Positions 1 to 8,988 of a stretch of DNA of 50,618 bases are shown here, piece after piece; within the stretch, counting starts at the first letter, position 1; each line of letters starts with the position of its first letter. Position numbers and translations under genes: made by a program. The stretch is from positions 1-50,618 of the forward strand of contig CAJUNP010000021.1 in the NCBI GenBank assembly GCA_910587935.1. The letters are read 5' to 3'. Below the pieces are notes generated by a model, which was not told the origin of the DNA, ran no database searches, and was given only the letters and a program-made list of their open reading frames with translations. The stretch is from an uncultured Lachnospiraceae bacterium (lineage in GTDB: Bacteria > Bacillota > Clostridia > Lachnospirales > Lachnospiraceae).

Positions 1-51
1 CCCACGTATCCAGCTTGGAAGGCTGGTGTTCTACCATTGAACTACACCCGC
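1..51 (-). tRNA. tRNA-Gly (anticodon TCC), cut by the window edge
   Basis: Read on the minus strand, the sequence starts GCGGGTGTAGTTCAATGG at position 51. It runs through the D arm and an anticodon stem CCAGC/GCTGG that closes the loop CTTCCAA. The anticodon TCC lies at 19-17 and reads GGA/GGG. Acceptor 5' half, D arm, anticodon arm and variable region are present. The T arm and 3' acceptor half lie outside the window. Confidence 0.93.
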
Positions 52-74
52 ATGGGTTTTGTACTGACTTGGAT

Positions 75-103
75 ATATTACCATAAAATATTTTTATATG
101 CAA
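75..103 (-). promoter_or_regulatory. Probable sigma-A promoter of the tRNA-Gly gene
   Basis: On the minus strand a TTGCAT -35 (103-98) and a TAATAT -10 (80-75) are separated by 17 bp. Transcription would start about 20 bp upstream of the tRNA 5' end. The -10 box matches only four of six consensus positions. Confidence 0.45.
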
Positions 104-156
104 GTATTTTATGAAAGATTAAAAAAATTAAAAAAATTATAGTAATAGGAGGTATC

Positions 157-447
157 ATGAGCGACAGTCACAAAAAAGACCGGAGAGGGGCCAGCGGCAT
201 TGAGGATATGAAAGTGATCCCCGACTACAATTCAAAATTGAATATGTTAGATCCTGATTCCCGGATGAGCAAAGTGATCGGTGTAATTCTGATTATCGGC
301 ATTATCCTTTATTTTTTTGACGTTGTTATAATCGGCGCCGCACTGGTGATTCTTGCTTTTATTTTGTATGGTGTTTTAATGATTTCCGTAAAGAAAAAGA
401 ATAAAACGGAGCAGGAAAAAGAAAACAAACAGGAGGGAAAGCAGTAA
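157..447 (+). CDS. Small membrane protein, unknown function
   Basis: This 96-residue protein has a charged N-terminus (about residues 1-37), a strongly hydrophobic stretch at about 38-76 that can form two closely spaced membrane helices, and a Lys/Glu/Gln-rich tail. An AGGAGG site 5 nt before the ATG supports the start. The stop codon overlaps the ATG of the beta-mannosidase by one base (TAATG), which suggests translational coupling and one transcript. I recognise no family. It may help anchor or regulate something linked to the glycosidase, but nothing in its sequence says so. Confidence 0.7.
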   Translation: MSDSHKKDRRGASGIEDMKVIPDYNSKLNMLDPDSRMSKVIGVILIIGIILYFFDVVIIGAALVILAFILYGVLMISVKKKNKTEQEKENKQEGKQ

Positions 448-3017
448 TGCAAAAACAGACATTAAACGGTTTATGGAAAATGCAGGAGACGGACGGCGGC
501 CGGAGTTATCCCGTTACGGTGCCCGGAACCGTACTTTCCTGTCTGCTTGCGGAAAAAGCAATTGAAGACCCCTACTACCGCAAAAATGAATATGCCACCA
601 GGGATCTTTTCTGGAAGGATTATGAGTTCTGCCGGGATTTTGAGGTTACTAAGGAGCTGTTAGGCGAGGAAATCGTGGAACTGGTATGCCACAGCCTGGA
701 TACCTTTGCGGAGGTTTATATCAATGAAAAACTTGCCGCCAAAACCGATAACATGCACAGGACCTACCATATATCCGTAAAAGAATATTTGGTGGAAGGC
801 AGCAATGCCATTAAGATTATTTTCCGCTCGGCGCTGCAATATGCAAAAGACTATAAGTCGCCGGAAAATAAAGCCGTACATTATGTATCTCCGGTTACAA
901 CAGAGAATAATGAAATGATCAGAAAGGCTCATTCCATGTTCGGATGGGATTGGGGCGCACAGCTTGTAGATGCCGGAATCCAAAGGGATATAGAGCTGAT
1001 TGCATACAGCAAAGCCAGGCTTTATGACGTGCGCATTACGCAGCATCATGAAGCGGGTAAGGTTCTGGTCCGCGTCCATACCGAAATTGCCGCGCTTTCC
1101 GGCTCTGCGCAGATAGAGGCGGTGCTGACGGCGCCTGACGGTGGCGCCGCAAGAAAACAGGCGGTTCCCTGCTGGCAGGAAGAGAACCGGCAAGGTCAGA
1201 CAATTTTTACCGGAGAAACGAAAGAAATTAAAATGACAAGACTGTCGGACGGAAAAATTGTTCCCGTGCATGAGGCGGATCTTGAATTTGAAGTGGACAA
1301 CCCCAAACTCTGGTGGCCCAACGGTTACGGAGAGCATCCCCTTTATCAGCTGGAAGTGATTCTGAAAAAAGGGGACGGAAAAGAAGAAAAGAGATCTTAC
1401 CGTATCGGACTTAGAACCCTGACTGTCAGTCAGGAAAAAGACCAATGGGGTTCCGAGTTTGCGTTTTGCGTCAATGGCATTAAGATTTTTGCAATGGGAG
1501 CCAACTATATCCCGGAGGATTGCGTATATCCGAGAATTACCGGCGAAAAGCTGGAGCGCCTTGTAAAGGACAGCGTACGCGCGAATTATAATTGCCTGCG
1601 CCACTGGGGCGGCGGCTATTACCCTTCGGATACCTTTTATGATCTGTGCGACGAATACGGCCTGATCGTATGGCAGGATCTGATGTTTGCCTGCAATACA
1701 TATGAATTCCATGAAGAGTTTGAGAAGAGCGTTGTGGAAGAAGTGAAGGATAATGTGAGAAGACTCCGCCATCATGCATGTCTCGGCTTATGGTGCGGCA
1801 ATAACGAGCTGGAAACGGCATGGGTAAACTGGACCGATTTTGACGGCTGCAGTATATACATGCAGGAAGATTATATCCGTCAGTTTGAGCATGTGCTTCC
1901 AAAGCTTATGAAAGAGCTGGATGATCAGACCTTTTACTGGCATTCTTCCCCTTCTTCCGGAGGCTGCTTTGACGATCCCAATGCGGAAGACCGGGGCGAC
2001 GTGCATTACTGGGAAGTCTGGCACGGACAGAAGCCCTTTACGGATTATCGGAATTATTACTTCCGTTTCTGCTCCGAATTTGGCTTCCAGTCTTTTCCAT
2101 GTCCTAAGACCGTTTATACTTACACGGAACCGGAGGATCGGAATATCTTTTCGGACGTAATGGAAAGCCACCAGAAAAACAGCTCTGCCAACGGAAAAAT
2201 CCTGTATTACCTGTCGGAGAACTTCCGGTATCCGAAGGACTTCGAAAGCCTGATCTATGTGTCTCAGGTATTGCAGGCAATTGCCATGAAATACGGAGTG
2301 GAGCACTGGCGGCGCAACAGGGGAAGATGTATGGGCGCCCTGTACTGGCAGCTTAACGACGAATGGCCGGTAGCGTCCTGGTCCAGCATCGATTATTACG
2401 GACGCTGGAAAGCGCTTCACTATTTTGCCGTTAATTTCTTTAAGCCGCTTGCGGGAAGCCTCGAAAAAGAAGGAAACCTGGTGAAAGTTTATCTGGAAAA
2501 CGAAACGCTGCAGACTGCGGAGTGTACGGTGGAGCTCTGTCTGAAGACAATGGATCTGGAAGCGCTTGACTGCCGCAGGATTCAGGTGAAGACGGACGCG
2601 CTTAGCGCAAAAGAAGTTTTGGCGGCGGATTATACGGAACTGCTTACGGCGTATGATCCACAGGAAGTAGTCTGCGTGGCGGATTTTATCTTTGCGGACG
2701 GAAGCAGACAGAGAGAAACCGAAATTTTTGTACCGTATAAACATTTACGCTTAAAAAATGCCGCTATTAAAACAGAAATACGGGAAGAAGAAAACCATTA
2801 TGAAATTTCTTTGAGCTGCGACGTATTTGCTAATTATGTGGCTCTGGAACTGGAAGGCGCGGACGGAATTTTCTCCGATAATTACGTGGCCCTTACCGGG
2901 GGGGAACCCGTTATCATTACTCTGGATAAAGCGGACATTACAAACGGAACCATACAAAATGCAAAAGAGCTGCAGGACGCTCTGCGAATCTGTTCGATCC
3001 GGGACAGCTACGTATAA
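447..3017 (+). CDS. Beta-mannosidase, glycoside hydrolase family 2
   Basis: The 856-residue protein has the usual length and domain order of family 2 beta-mannosidases: an N-terminal jelly-roll sugar-binding domain (about 1-190), an immunoglobulin-like domain (about 190-300), a TIM barrel (about 300-640) and C-terminal beta domains. The motif WCGNNELE carries the likely acid/base Glu454, and SEFGFQSFP carries the likely nucleophile Glu544. Their spacing fits the family. The enzyme removes terminal beta-linked mannose from manno-oligosaccharides or N-glycan cores. No signal peptide is visible, so it should act in the cytoplasm on imported oligosaccharides. It is coupled to the small membrane protein upstream. 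No mannan transporter lies nearby. Confidence 0.93.
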   Translation: MQKQTLNGLWKMQETDGGRSYPVTVPGTVLSCLLAEKAIEDPYYRKNEYATRDLFWKDYEFCRDFEVTKELLGEEIVELVCHSLDTFAEVYINEKLAAKTDNMHRTYHISVKEYLVEGSNAIKIIFRSALQYAKDYKSPENKAVHYVSPVTTENNEMIRKAHSMFGWDWGAQLVDAGIQRDIELIAYSKARLYDVRITQHHEAGKVLVRVHTEIAALSGSAQIEAVLTAPDGGAARKQAVPCWQEENRQGQTIFTGETKEIKMTRLSDGKIVPVHEADLEFEVDNPKLWWPNGYGEHPLYQLEVILKKGDGKEEKRSYRIGLRTLTVSQEKDQWGSEFAFCVNGIKIFAMGANYIPEDCVYPRITGEKLERLVKDSVRANYNCLRHWGGGYYPSDTFYDLCDEYGLIVWQDLMFACNTYEFHEEFEKSVVEEVKDNVRRLRHHACLGLWCGNNELETAWVNWTDFDGCSIYMQEDYIRQFEHVLPKLMKELDDQTFYWHSSPSSGGCFDDPNAEDRGDVHYWEVWHGQKPFTDYRNYYFRFCSEFGFQSFPCPKTVYTYTEPEDRNIFSDVMESHQKNSSANGKILYYLSENFRYPKDFESLIYVSQVLQAIAMKYGVEHWRRNRGRCMGALYWQLNDEWPVASWSSIDYYGRWKALHYFAVNFFKPLAGSLEKEGNLVKVYLENETLQTAECTVELCLKTMDLEALDCRRIQVKTDALSAKEVLAADYTELLTAYDPQEVVCVADFIFADGSRQRETEIFVPYKHLRLKNAAIKTEIREEENHYEISLSCDVFANYVALELEGADGIFSDNYVALTGGEPVIITLDKADITNGTIQNAKELQDALRICSIRDSYV

Positions 3018-3024
3018 AATAAAG

Positions 3025-3044
3025 GTCTGTAAAATCTTACGGAC
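3025..3044. terminator. Weak bidirectional terminator hairpin between convergent genes
   Basis: GTCTGTAA (3025-3032) pairs with TTACGGAC (3037-3044) around a 4-nt loop, with one G-T pair. On the minus strand the hairpin is followed by a T-rich tract (CTTTATTTTA), so it may end the response-regulator transcript, whose stop codon lies in the stem. On the plus strand the T run comes several bases later. Confidence 0.4.
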
Positions 3045-3666
3045 GCAGTTGGTTTTTGTAATAAAATACGGCTAACTGCGTCCGGTCTCTAAGACCCAGC
3101 TTTTCTAAGACGGCGCTGATATAATTACGTATCGTGCCTTCACCCAAAAACAGTTTTTCCGCTATTTCCCGATTGCTGAGTCCCTCGGCAACCAGCTCTA
3201 TGATAGTCTGTTCCTTTTGCGTAATATGGTAACGCTGATAATCAAATTCTTCCTTCGATTGAAGCAGAACCGGGATTTTATGAACAATTTCCCCGCCAAA
3301 TACGCTCTGGCCGCCGAAAACCGCTTTTAATGCCGGTACGATTCCCTCAAAATCCTGCTTTAACAGATAGCCCTTAGCGCCCATGTTTAAAGCTTTTATG
3401 ATATATTCATCGTCGGAAAAGGTCGTTAAAAATAATATTTTTGCGTTTCCGTCGAAAGCAAGGATTGCTTCAGCGGCATCCAGACCGCTCATCTCATTCA
3501 TCCTGATATCCATTAAGAGAATATCGGGTTTTGCTTCGCGGTACAGACGGAGTGCATCTTCGCCGCTGTATCCCATGTCTGTAACGTCAATATCCTCGTC
3601 CGCTTCCAGAATTGTCTTTAAGGACAAAACCACCAGTCTGTCATCGTCAATAATTAATACCCGCAT
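3037..3666 (-). CDS. NarL/LuxR-family response regulator
   Basis: This 209-residue protein has an N-terminal receiver domain with acidic residues at 8-10, phospho-acceptor Asp53, switch Thr81/Thr82 and Lys103. A C-terminal LuxR-type helix-turn-helix follows (about 145-205, with the NREIAEKLFLGEGTIRNY core). An AAGGAGG site 6 nt before the ATG fixes the start. It lies 13 nt downstream of its sensor kinase, in the same operon and divergent from an ABC-2 exporter operon. By analogy with similar arrangements in Firmicutes, the regulator probably activates that exporter, and the palindromes at 4813-4858 are candidate binding sites. The signal is unknown. Confidence 0.92.
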   Translation of the reverse strand: MRVLIIDDDRLVVLSLKTILEADEDIDVTDMGYSGEDALRLYREAKPDILLMDIRMNEMSGLDAAEAILAFDGNAKILFLTTFSDDEYIIKALNMGAKGYLLKQDFEGIVPALKAVFGGQSVFGGEIVHKIPVLLQSKEEFDYQRYHITQKEQTIIELVAEGLSNREIAEKLFLGEGTIRNYISAVLEKLGLRDRTQLAVFYYKNQLRP

Positions 3667-3679
3667 GCAAGCCTCCTTA

Positions 3680-4771
3680 TTAATTCCGCGGAATGGAAAA
3701 AGAAATCCGAAATCCGCGTTCGGTAGAGATTTGGAAAACGCCGTTTAAGGCTTCTACCCGGTCACGCATATTACAAAGGCCGATTCCGCCGTAATCCCTT
3801 AAATCGGCCGAGGGAGAGGGAAGCCGGGCGCCGTTATCTTCCACGGCGAACTGATAAAAGCCGGGGTGTTCCCGAAAAATCAAAAGCACGCGGTCGGCGT
3901 TTGAATGTTTTAAGATATTGGAAACCGCTTCCTTTACCGTAGAGATAATGCAATATTTTATATTGCTGGGAACGGCGGAAGACATGTCGAAATCAATCGT
4001 TACCGCATACCGGTCCCGGAGAGGGCATACCGCTTCGGTGACGGCCTGCTTTAAATCAATCGAATCATCATACAGATCGTGCACGCTTTCCCGGATATTG
4101 GTCATGGCGGAATTTAAGGTTTCATTTACCTGCTTAAGCTCCCCATGCAAAGGGTCTTCCCTGTGCACGGTGCTTAAAGCGCCGATTTGAAGAATACAGC
4201 GGGACAACATATGTCCCACATGATCGTGAATTTCTCTTGCAATCCGGTTTCGCTCTTTTAAAGTAGCCAGATAAATTTCGTAGTCCTGCTTTTCCATCAA
4301 ATCTTTGTTTTTTTGCTTTAATGCCAGATTCCGTTCCATACTGCTGTCGCGCAGACGGATATACTCCTGTTTCAGAAAGGCCAGCTTATCCGTGCGGACC
4401 GACAGGTACCAGGAAAGCAGGAGAACCGCCGGATACAAAAGAACCCAGGGAAAAGCGGGCAGGAGCAGACTGCCGGAGACCATATGGTAAAGGAAAGGAA
4501 GAAGAAGTAAAGCGCCTTCATAAAAACGTTTCCTGAAACAGTCATATAAAAGGACAGGCAAAAAATAAAGCAGTTCCGGCAGAAAAAAGCAAAATAAAGC
4601 AGATACGGCGGTAAGATTCCGCTTGCCGCTTCTTTTATCCAGGCAGATGCTCAAGGCGGCGGCAGAGGCGGCAAGAAGAAAAGCAGTCACCGTACGCGCC
4701 GGATTGGCGGCAAAAAATAAGAAGAATATACACAATAATAATAAAATTCCTTTATCAGCCGCCTGATTCAT
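3680..4771 (-). CDS. Sensor histidine kinase, NarL/DesK type (HisKA_3)
   Basis: The 363-residue protein has several hydrophobic segments in residues 1-125, a short coiled linker, a HisKA_3 dimerisation motif with the phospho-acceptor His182 in REIHDHVGH, and a HATPase_c domain with the N box EAVSNILKH, a DNGA box and the glycine-rich GGIGLCNMRDR. It lacks a large extracellular sensor domain, so it may sense within the membrane, as kinases paired with ABC exporters often do. I place the start at 4771 because GGAGG lies 7 nt upstream. An in-frame upstream ATG at 4852 would cross the promoter region and has no good ribosome site. Confidence 0.92.
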   Translation of the reverse strand: MNQAADKGILLLLCIFFLFFAANPARTVTAFLLAASAAALSICLDKRSGKRNLTAVSALFCFFLPELLYFLPVLLYDCFRKRFYEGALLLLPFLYHMVSGSLLLPAFPWVLLYPAVLLLSWYLSVRTDKLAFLKQEYIRLRDSSMERNLALKQKNKDLMEKQDYEIYLATLKERNRIAREIHDHVGHMLSRCILQIGALSTVHREDPLHGELKQVNETLNSAMTNIRESVHDLYDDSIDLKQAVTEAVCPLRDRYAVTIDFDMSSAVPSNIKYCIISTVKEAVSNILKHSNADRVLLIFREHPGFYQFAVEDNGARLPSPSADLRDYGGIGLCNMRDRVEALNGVFQISTERGFRISFSIPRN

Positions 4772-4794
4772 CGTTGCTTCCTCCCGCCTGTCAT

Positions 4795-4910
4795 AGTATA
4801 ACCATATCATGTCCGTGCACGGCTGAAAACCATAATTAAAAAAAAGTGACAATTGTCAGATTTTTTAGTGATGCGTTACACTACCATTTTTTCAGCGGAA
4901 TTTTTATACT
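4795..4910. promoter_or_regulatory. Divergent regulatory region between the two-component and ABC operons, with two palindromes
   Basis: Two perfect palindromes lie here: CCGTGCACGG at 4813-4822 and TGACAATTGTCA at 4847-4858. On the plus strand a TATACT -10 (4905-4910) precedes the ABC genes but has no recognisable -35, as expected for an activator-dependent promoter. On the minus strand a TATACT -10 (4800-4795) precedes the kinase, and the CCGTGCACGG palindrome falls about where its -35 should be. A gapped AGTG-N8-CACT at 4867-4882 is a further weak candidate site. Confidence 0.55.
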
Positions 4911-4937
4911 GATAGCAAAGCTACAGGGAGGATTGCT

Positions 4938-5879
4938 ATGAGTCAACCAATTGTAAAAATTGAAAATGTTGTAAAAAGATATCGGGAGCTGGTGGCTCTG
5001 GATCATTTTAATCTGCAGATTGAAGAGGGAGAAATTTTTGGGCTCCTGGGACCTAACGGTTCCGGAAAAACTACTACGATCAATTGTATACTATCTCTTC
5101 TTACCTATGATAAGGGAAGTATTCAGGTGTTTGGGAAAGAAATGCGGCCGGATTCCTATGAAAGCAAACGCCAGATCGGAGTGATTATGCAGAATGTGGC
5201 CGTGTTCGACGAATTGACGGTCTATGAAAATATAGACTATTTCTGCGGTCTGTATATCCGTGATAAGAAAACGCGGAGACAATACGTGGAGGAGGCCGTT
5301 GAATTCGTGGGGCTGCAGGATTTTTCCAGGTTTTACCCCAAAAAGTTATCAGGCGGTTTACTTAGGCGGTTAAATATAGCCTGCGGCATCGCGCACAAAC
5401 CGCGACTGATTATTATGGATGAACCCACGGTTGCGGTAGATCCGCAAAGCCGGAATAAAATACTGGAAGGAATTGAGGATCTTAACAAACAGGGAGCAAC
5501 CATCATTTATACCACTCACTATATGGAAGAAGCGGAGCAGATTTGCAGCCGTATTGCAATTATGGATAAAGGCAGAAACCTTGCGCTTGGAACAAAGGAA
5601 GAACTGAAGCAGATGATTAAAAAAAGCGAAGGCATTTCCATTGAAATCCTGAATCTGGAAGAACGCCATATAGCGGAGCTGAGGGCCTTGAAGCATGTCT
5701 ATGAAGTCCGTTATGCCAATCATCATCTTGAGGTGTTATGCAGCGGCGGCGCGCATAATTTGTCGCGGGTTCTGGAATATCTGCAGAAAGAAGAGCTGCC
5801 CTTCGGAAGAGTTTATTCGGAGCTGCCTACTTTGAATGATGTTTTTCTGGAAATTACCGGAAAAGAATTGCGGGATTAG
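4938..5879 (+). CDS. ABC transporter ATP-binding protein (ABC-2 exporter, drug/bacteriocin type)
   Basis: The 313-residue protein has Walker A GPNGSGKT at 38-45, a Q-loop Gln85, the signature LSGGL at 137-141, Walker B LIIMDE at 157-162 and the switch His194. A C-terminal extension of about 90 residues after the nucleotide-binding domain matches the DrrA/CcmA-like class that energises ABC-2 exporters. The signature has Leu where Gln is usual. GGGAGG precedes the ATG. It is the first gene of a three-gene operon with two membrane subunits and is divergent from a two-component system. This context points to export of, or resistance to, an antimicrobial compound. The substrate cannot be read from the sequence. 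Confidence 0.93.
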   Translation: MSQPIVKIENVVKRYRELVALDHFNLQIEEGEIFGLLGPNGSGKTTTINCILSLLTYDKGSIQVFGKEMRPDSYESKRQIGVIMQNVAVFDELTVYENIDYFCGLYIRDKKTRRQYVEEAVEFVGLQDFSRFYPKKLSGGLLRRLNIACGIAHKPRLIIMDEPTVAVDPQSRNKILEGIEDLNKQGATIIYTTHYMEEAEQICSRIAIMDKGRNLALGTKEELKQMIKKSEGISIEILNLEERHIAELRALKHVYEVRYANHHLEVLCSGGAHNLSRVLEYLQKEELPFGRVYSELPTLNDVFLEITGKELRD

Positions 5880-5891
5880 GGGAGGAAGCTT

Positions 5892-7037
5892 ATGTTTTTA
5901 CATTGTTTTGGTTATGGAATAAAAAACCTGCTTCGCAGCCGTGACTATCTGTTTTGGAGCCTGGGATTTTCGATAATACTTGCGACCCTCTTTCATGTGG
6001 CCTTTGGCGACTTGTCAAAAGGAGAAGGATTTATACCGATTCCTACGGCAGTTGTGTTAGAGGAATCCTGTCCGCAGCCGCTTAAGGATGTGCTGGATAC
6101 GCTGGGTGAACCGGGGGATGGACAGTTGCTGGAAATTCAGTATGCCTCACAGGAAGAGGCGGAGTCGCTGCTTAAGGGGAAAAAGGTAAGCGGAATTTTA
6201 TTTGTGGGAGAAAATGTCTCTCTGTCCGTATCGGGGGATATGACCTATGACAAACTGAATCAAAGCATCCTGCAGTCTCTGGCGGAGAGTCTTCATGGCA
6301 GTTATGAGGCCGTTTCGGAAGCGGCTGCCCGCAGTCCGGAAAAACTGCCGCAAATTCTGGCCGCTTTACAGAAGGATGCTGCGCATAACCAGGAAATTAA
6401 TTATGCGGGAAGAAATCTGGACGAAGGTCTGACGTATTTTTTTAATTTAATTGCCATGACATGTCTGACCGGCAGCACGGCAGGAGCGGTTACGGCTGCC
6501 GCCAGTCAGGCAAATCTTTCGGAGCTGGGAAAACGGAAAAGCGTTACGCCGGGAAAAAAACAGGTTCGTATTCTGGCGGAAGTGGCGGCGACAATTTTAA
6601 TGCAGTTTTTTGCGGTAAGTATCAGTGTCGTTTATATGTGGGCAGTACTTGGGGTGGACTTGGGAAGCTCTGCAGGTTACGTTCTTCTGACCGTTCTGGC
6701 GGGCAGTATGGCCGGAGTCAGCGGTGGTTTTTTTGCAGGCTGTATCGGTAAGAGCAGTATACATGTAAAAATAGGGGTGTTAATGGCCATAACAATGCTT
6801 TGCAGTTTTTTCAGCGGTCTTATGGTAGGCGGCATGAAGCTTTTAGTGCAGCGGTATGCACCCTGGTTTAACCGGATCAATCCGGCCGCATTGATTTCTG
6901 ACAGTCTGTATTCTCTGGCGGTGTACGAATCGCATACCAGATTTTTTCAGTGCATCGGAGGTTTATTTATTATATCCGCATTGTTTATCCTGGCGGGCGC
7001 CGCAATGGTAAGGAGGCAGCGTTATGCAAGTCTTTAA
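5892..7037 (+). CDS. ABC-2 type permease, first membrane subunit
   Basis: The 381-residue protein has one N-terminal membrane helix (about 20-38), a hydrophilic extracytoplasmic region (about 40-170), and five or six hydrophobic helices in the C-terminal half. This is the typical ABC2_membrane_3 layout. It starts 12 nt after the ATPase stop with a GGGAGG site, and its last 14 bases overlap the next gene. With the second subunit it should form a heterodimeric channel powered by the ATPase. Confidence 0.87.
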   Translation: MFLHCFGYGIKNLLRSRDYLFWSLGFSIILATLFHVAFGDLSKGEGFIPIPTAVVLEESCPQPLKDVLDTLGEPGDGQLLEIQYASQEEAESLLKGKKVSGILFVGENVSLSVSGDMTYDKLNQSILQSLAESLHGSYEAVSEAAARSPEKLPQILAALQKDAAHNQEINYAGRNLDEGLTYFFNLIAMTCLTGSTAGAVTAAASQANLSELGKRKSVTPGKKQVRILAEVAATILMQFFAVSISVVYMWAVLGVDLGSSAGYVLLTVLAGSMAGVSGGFFAGCIGKSSIHVKIGVLMAITMLCSFFSGLMVGGMKLLVQRYAPWFNRINPAALISDSLYSLAVYESHTRFFQCIGGLFIISALFILAGAAMVRRQRYASL

Positions 7038-8184
7038 GGCATTTTACTTAATTTTAAAAAAACATATGAAACCTCTGTTCATTTATACCGGAGCTTATGC
7101 ATTTATGCTTTTGCTGATTACCCAAACGGCAGAGGACAACATGAACAGCTATTTTGAAAGCACATCTCTGGATATCAGCGTTATTGACAGGGACCGGTCG
7201 CAAGCGGCCGAAGCGCTGACGGAATATCTGGACAGCCGGCATAATCTGATTGAAATAGAGGATACGAAAAAAGACATTCAGGATCATATTTATTATCGCT
7301 ATGTTAAATATATCCTGATTATTCCGGAAGGCTTTGAAAATAATCTGATGCAGGGAAAGACGGAAGATTTGCTGCAGCACGTGCAGATTCCCGGAAGCAG
7401 CCAGGGCAGATTCTTAAATAATCAGATTGAAAATTATATAAAACAAGTGCAGATCTATCTGGCCGGCGGGCAGGATATTGCGGCGGCAATGGAAGCGGTA
7501 CAGAAAACTCTTGCGGACCCGTTAGTGGAAACGCTTTATTTTGGAGACAAAAAAGAAAGCCGGAACGACACGGTGTTTTACTTTTTCCAGTATCTTCCCT
7601 ACATTTATATTTTGCTTCTGGTCTGCGGACTGGCGCCCATTTTGTTTGCGCTGAATAAAAAAGAAATTCAGGAAAGAACCTTGTGTTCATCCATGAATTT
7701 AATGCAGAAAAATGTTCAGATTTTGTTGGGAAGCGTGTGCTATAGTATCCTGATATATATTGTGTTCGCAGCGCTTGGATTCCTGATTATCGGTAAAGAC
7801 ATGATTCGGGCAGAAACCGTTTATTTACTGCTTAACAGTGCGGTTTTTCTAATATTTGCGGCCGCTATGACAATATTCTTATGTACCCTGAGTCCCGTTA
7901 ATGATTCCGTTCTTAATTTTATTGCCAATACGGTCGGATTGGGCATGAGCTTTCTGTGCGGTGTGTTTGTTCCCCAGTCGCTTCTGTCCAAGCCGGTTCT
8001 GGCTGCTGCAAAATTTTTGCCTGCATACTGGTATATTAAAAACAATAATATGCTGGCAGGCTTTTCAGAGGAACCCTTCAGCAGGGAAAGCTTTTTCACC
8101 GCCGTCGGAATTCAGGCATTGTTTGCGGCCGCTATGTTTACCGGCGTGCTGGCGGTCTCAAAGCTTAAAAGGCAGAGACGGTAA
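7024..8184 (+). CDS. ABC-2 type permease, second membrane subunit
   Basis: This 386-residue protein has the same plan as its neighbour: an N-terminal helix, a large hydrophilic loop (about 40-180) and a block of C-terminal helices ending in a basic tail. Its start overlaps the end of the first permease by 14 bp, which implies translational coupling and paired stoichiometry. The last 27 bp overlap the convergent MBL-fold gene. No terminator can be seen between them, so antisense transcription at the 3' ends is possible. Confidence 0.87.
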   Translation: MQVFKAFYLILKKHMKPLFIYTGAYAFMLLLITQTAEDNMNSYFESTSLDISVIDRDRSQAAEALTEYLDSRHNLIEIEDTKKDIQDHIYYRYVKYILIIPEGFENNLMQGKTEDLLQHVQIPGSSQGRFLNNQIENYIKQVQIYLAGGQDIAAAMEAVQKTLADPLVETLYFGDKKESRNDTVFYFFQYLPYIYILLLVCGLAPILFALNKKEIQERTLCSSMNLMQKNVQILLGSVCYSILIYIVFAALGFLIIGKDMIRAETVYLLLNSAVFLIFAAAMTIFLCTLSPVNDSVLNFIANTVGLGMSFLCGVFVPQSLLSKPVLAAAKFLPAYWYIKNNNMLAGFSEEPFSRESFFTAVGIQALFAAAMFTGVLAVSKLKRQRR

Positions 8185-8988
8185 ACATAACGGCATTCCG
8201 CTGTGGAGCGGCAGTAATTTGTCTCCCATAACAGACTTCATAACGACGTACGCGGCTTCGCCCGTACAGTGTCCGGTATAAAAAACGGTGGGCATGGCGT
8301 TTAATTCTTCGGCGGTTTTCCTGATTACGGATACCTCTTCTTCCGTATAAGCGTTTTTCTTCATCATATGAAAACCGCTGATGACAATCTGGGGAAGTCC
8401 GCCGTAAAGCGTCCGGTATCGATCCAGAATATTCAGGATTCCGTTGTGGGCGCATCCGGAAAGAAGAATCCGGTTCCGGTCCTGTGTGATGACAAGATAC
8501 TGTTCATGGTCAAAGGAATCCTGCACGTCCCTGCCCGCAGTTCTTTTTGTCAGGGCAAGGTTGCTGTGTGCAAAAAAACGTCTTCCCGTTACATGGGAAA
8601 AAACCGACAGTTCTTCGTCGATCTTTTCATCCTGCTCCACCAGATGCACCTGAGGAAGCTCCGGAATACGTTTGTCAATGCCGATATACCGTTGGCCGTG
8701 ATAATAATCGCAGGCAGCGGTTTTTTTCATATAGATTCGGGCGTGGGGATTTATCTCGGAAAATGCCATAATACCGCCTGCGTGGTCATAATGTCCATGG
8801 CTTAAAATCAAGGTATCCACTTTTGTCAGGTCAACATCCAATTCCCGTGCGTTTTGTAAAAAGGCATCGGAAGCGCCCGTATCCAGTAAAATTTTATGCT
8901 TTATGGTCTCGATGTAAATGCTTAATCCGTGCTCGCAGGCGCAGGCGGGATTACCGCAGGTGTTTTCAATTAAGGTCAGAATTTTCAA
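8158..8988 (-). CDS. MBL-fold metallo-hydrolase (dihydropteroate-synthase-like MBL subgroup)
   Basis: The 276-residue protein carries the metal-binding motif SHGHYDHAGG (His64, His66, Asp68, His69). Later metal-ligand histidines are likely in GCAHNG and in GFHMMKK or TGHCTGE. The Cys-rich start (CGNPACACEHG) and overall pattern resemble the MBL subgroup annotated as 7,8-dihydropterin-6-methyl-aminobenzene phosphate synthase-like, whose true substrate is usually unknown. The start is TTG at 8988 with AGGAG 7 nt upstream. That ribosome site lies inside the 3' end of a decayed gene. The 3' end overlaps the ABC permease by 27 bp. Confidence 0.85.
   Translation of the reverse strand: MKILTLIENTCGNPACACEHGLSIYIETIKHKILLDTGASDAFLQNARELDVDLTKVDTLILSHGHYDHAGGIMAFSEINPHARIYMKKTAACDYYHGQRYIGIDKRIPELPQVHLVEQDEKIDEELSVFSHVTGRRFFAHSNLALTKRTAGRDVQDSFDHEQYLVITQDRNRILLSGCAHNGILNILDRYRTLYGGLPQIVISGFHMMKKNAYTEEEVSVIRKTAEELNAMPTVFYTGHCTGEAAYVVMKSVMGDKLLPLHSGMPLCLPSLPFKL

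Noticed and set aside
660..1775. Long minus-strand open frame (371 codons) opposite the beta-mannosidase gene
   Set aside because: It is a shadow of a strongly conserved GH2 gene, has no ribosome site and no recognisable motif.
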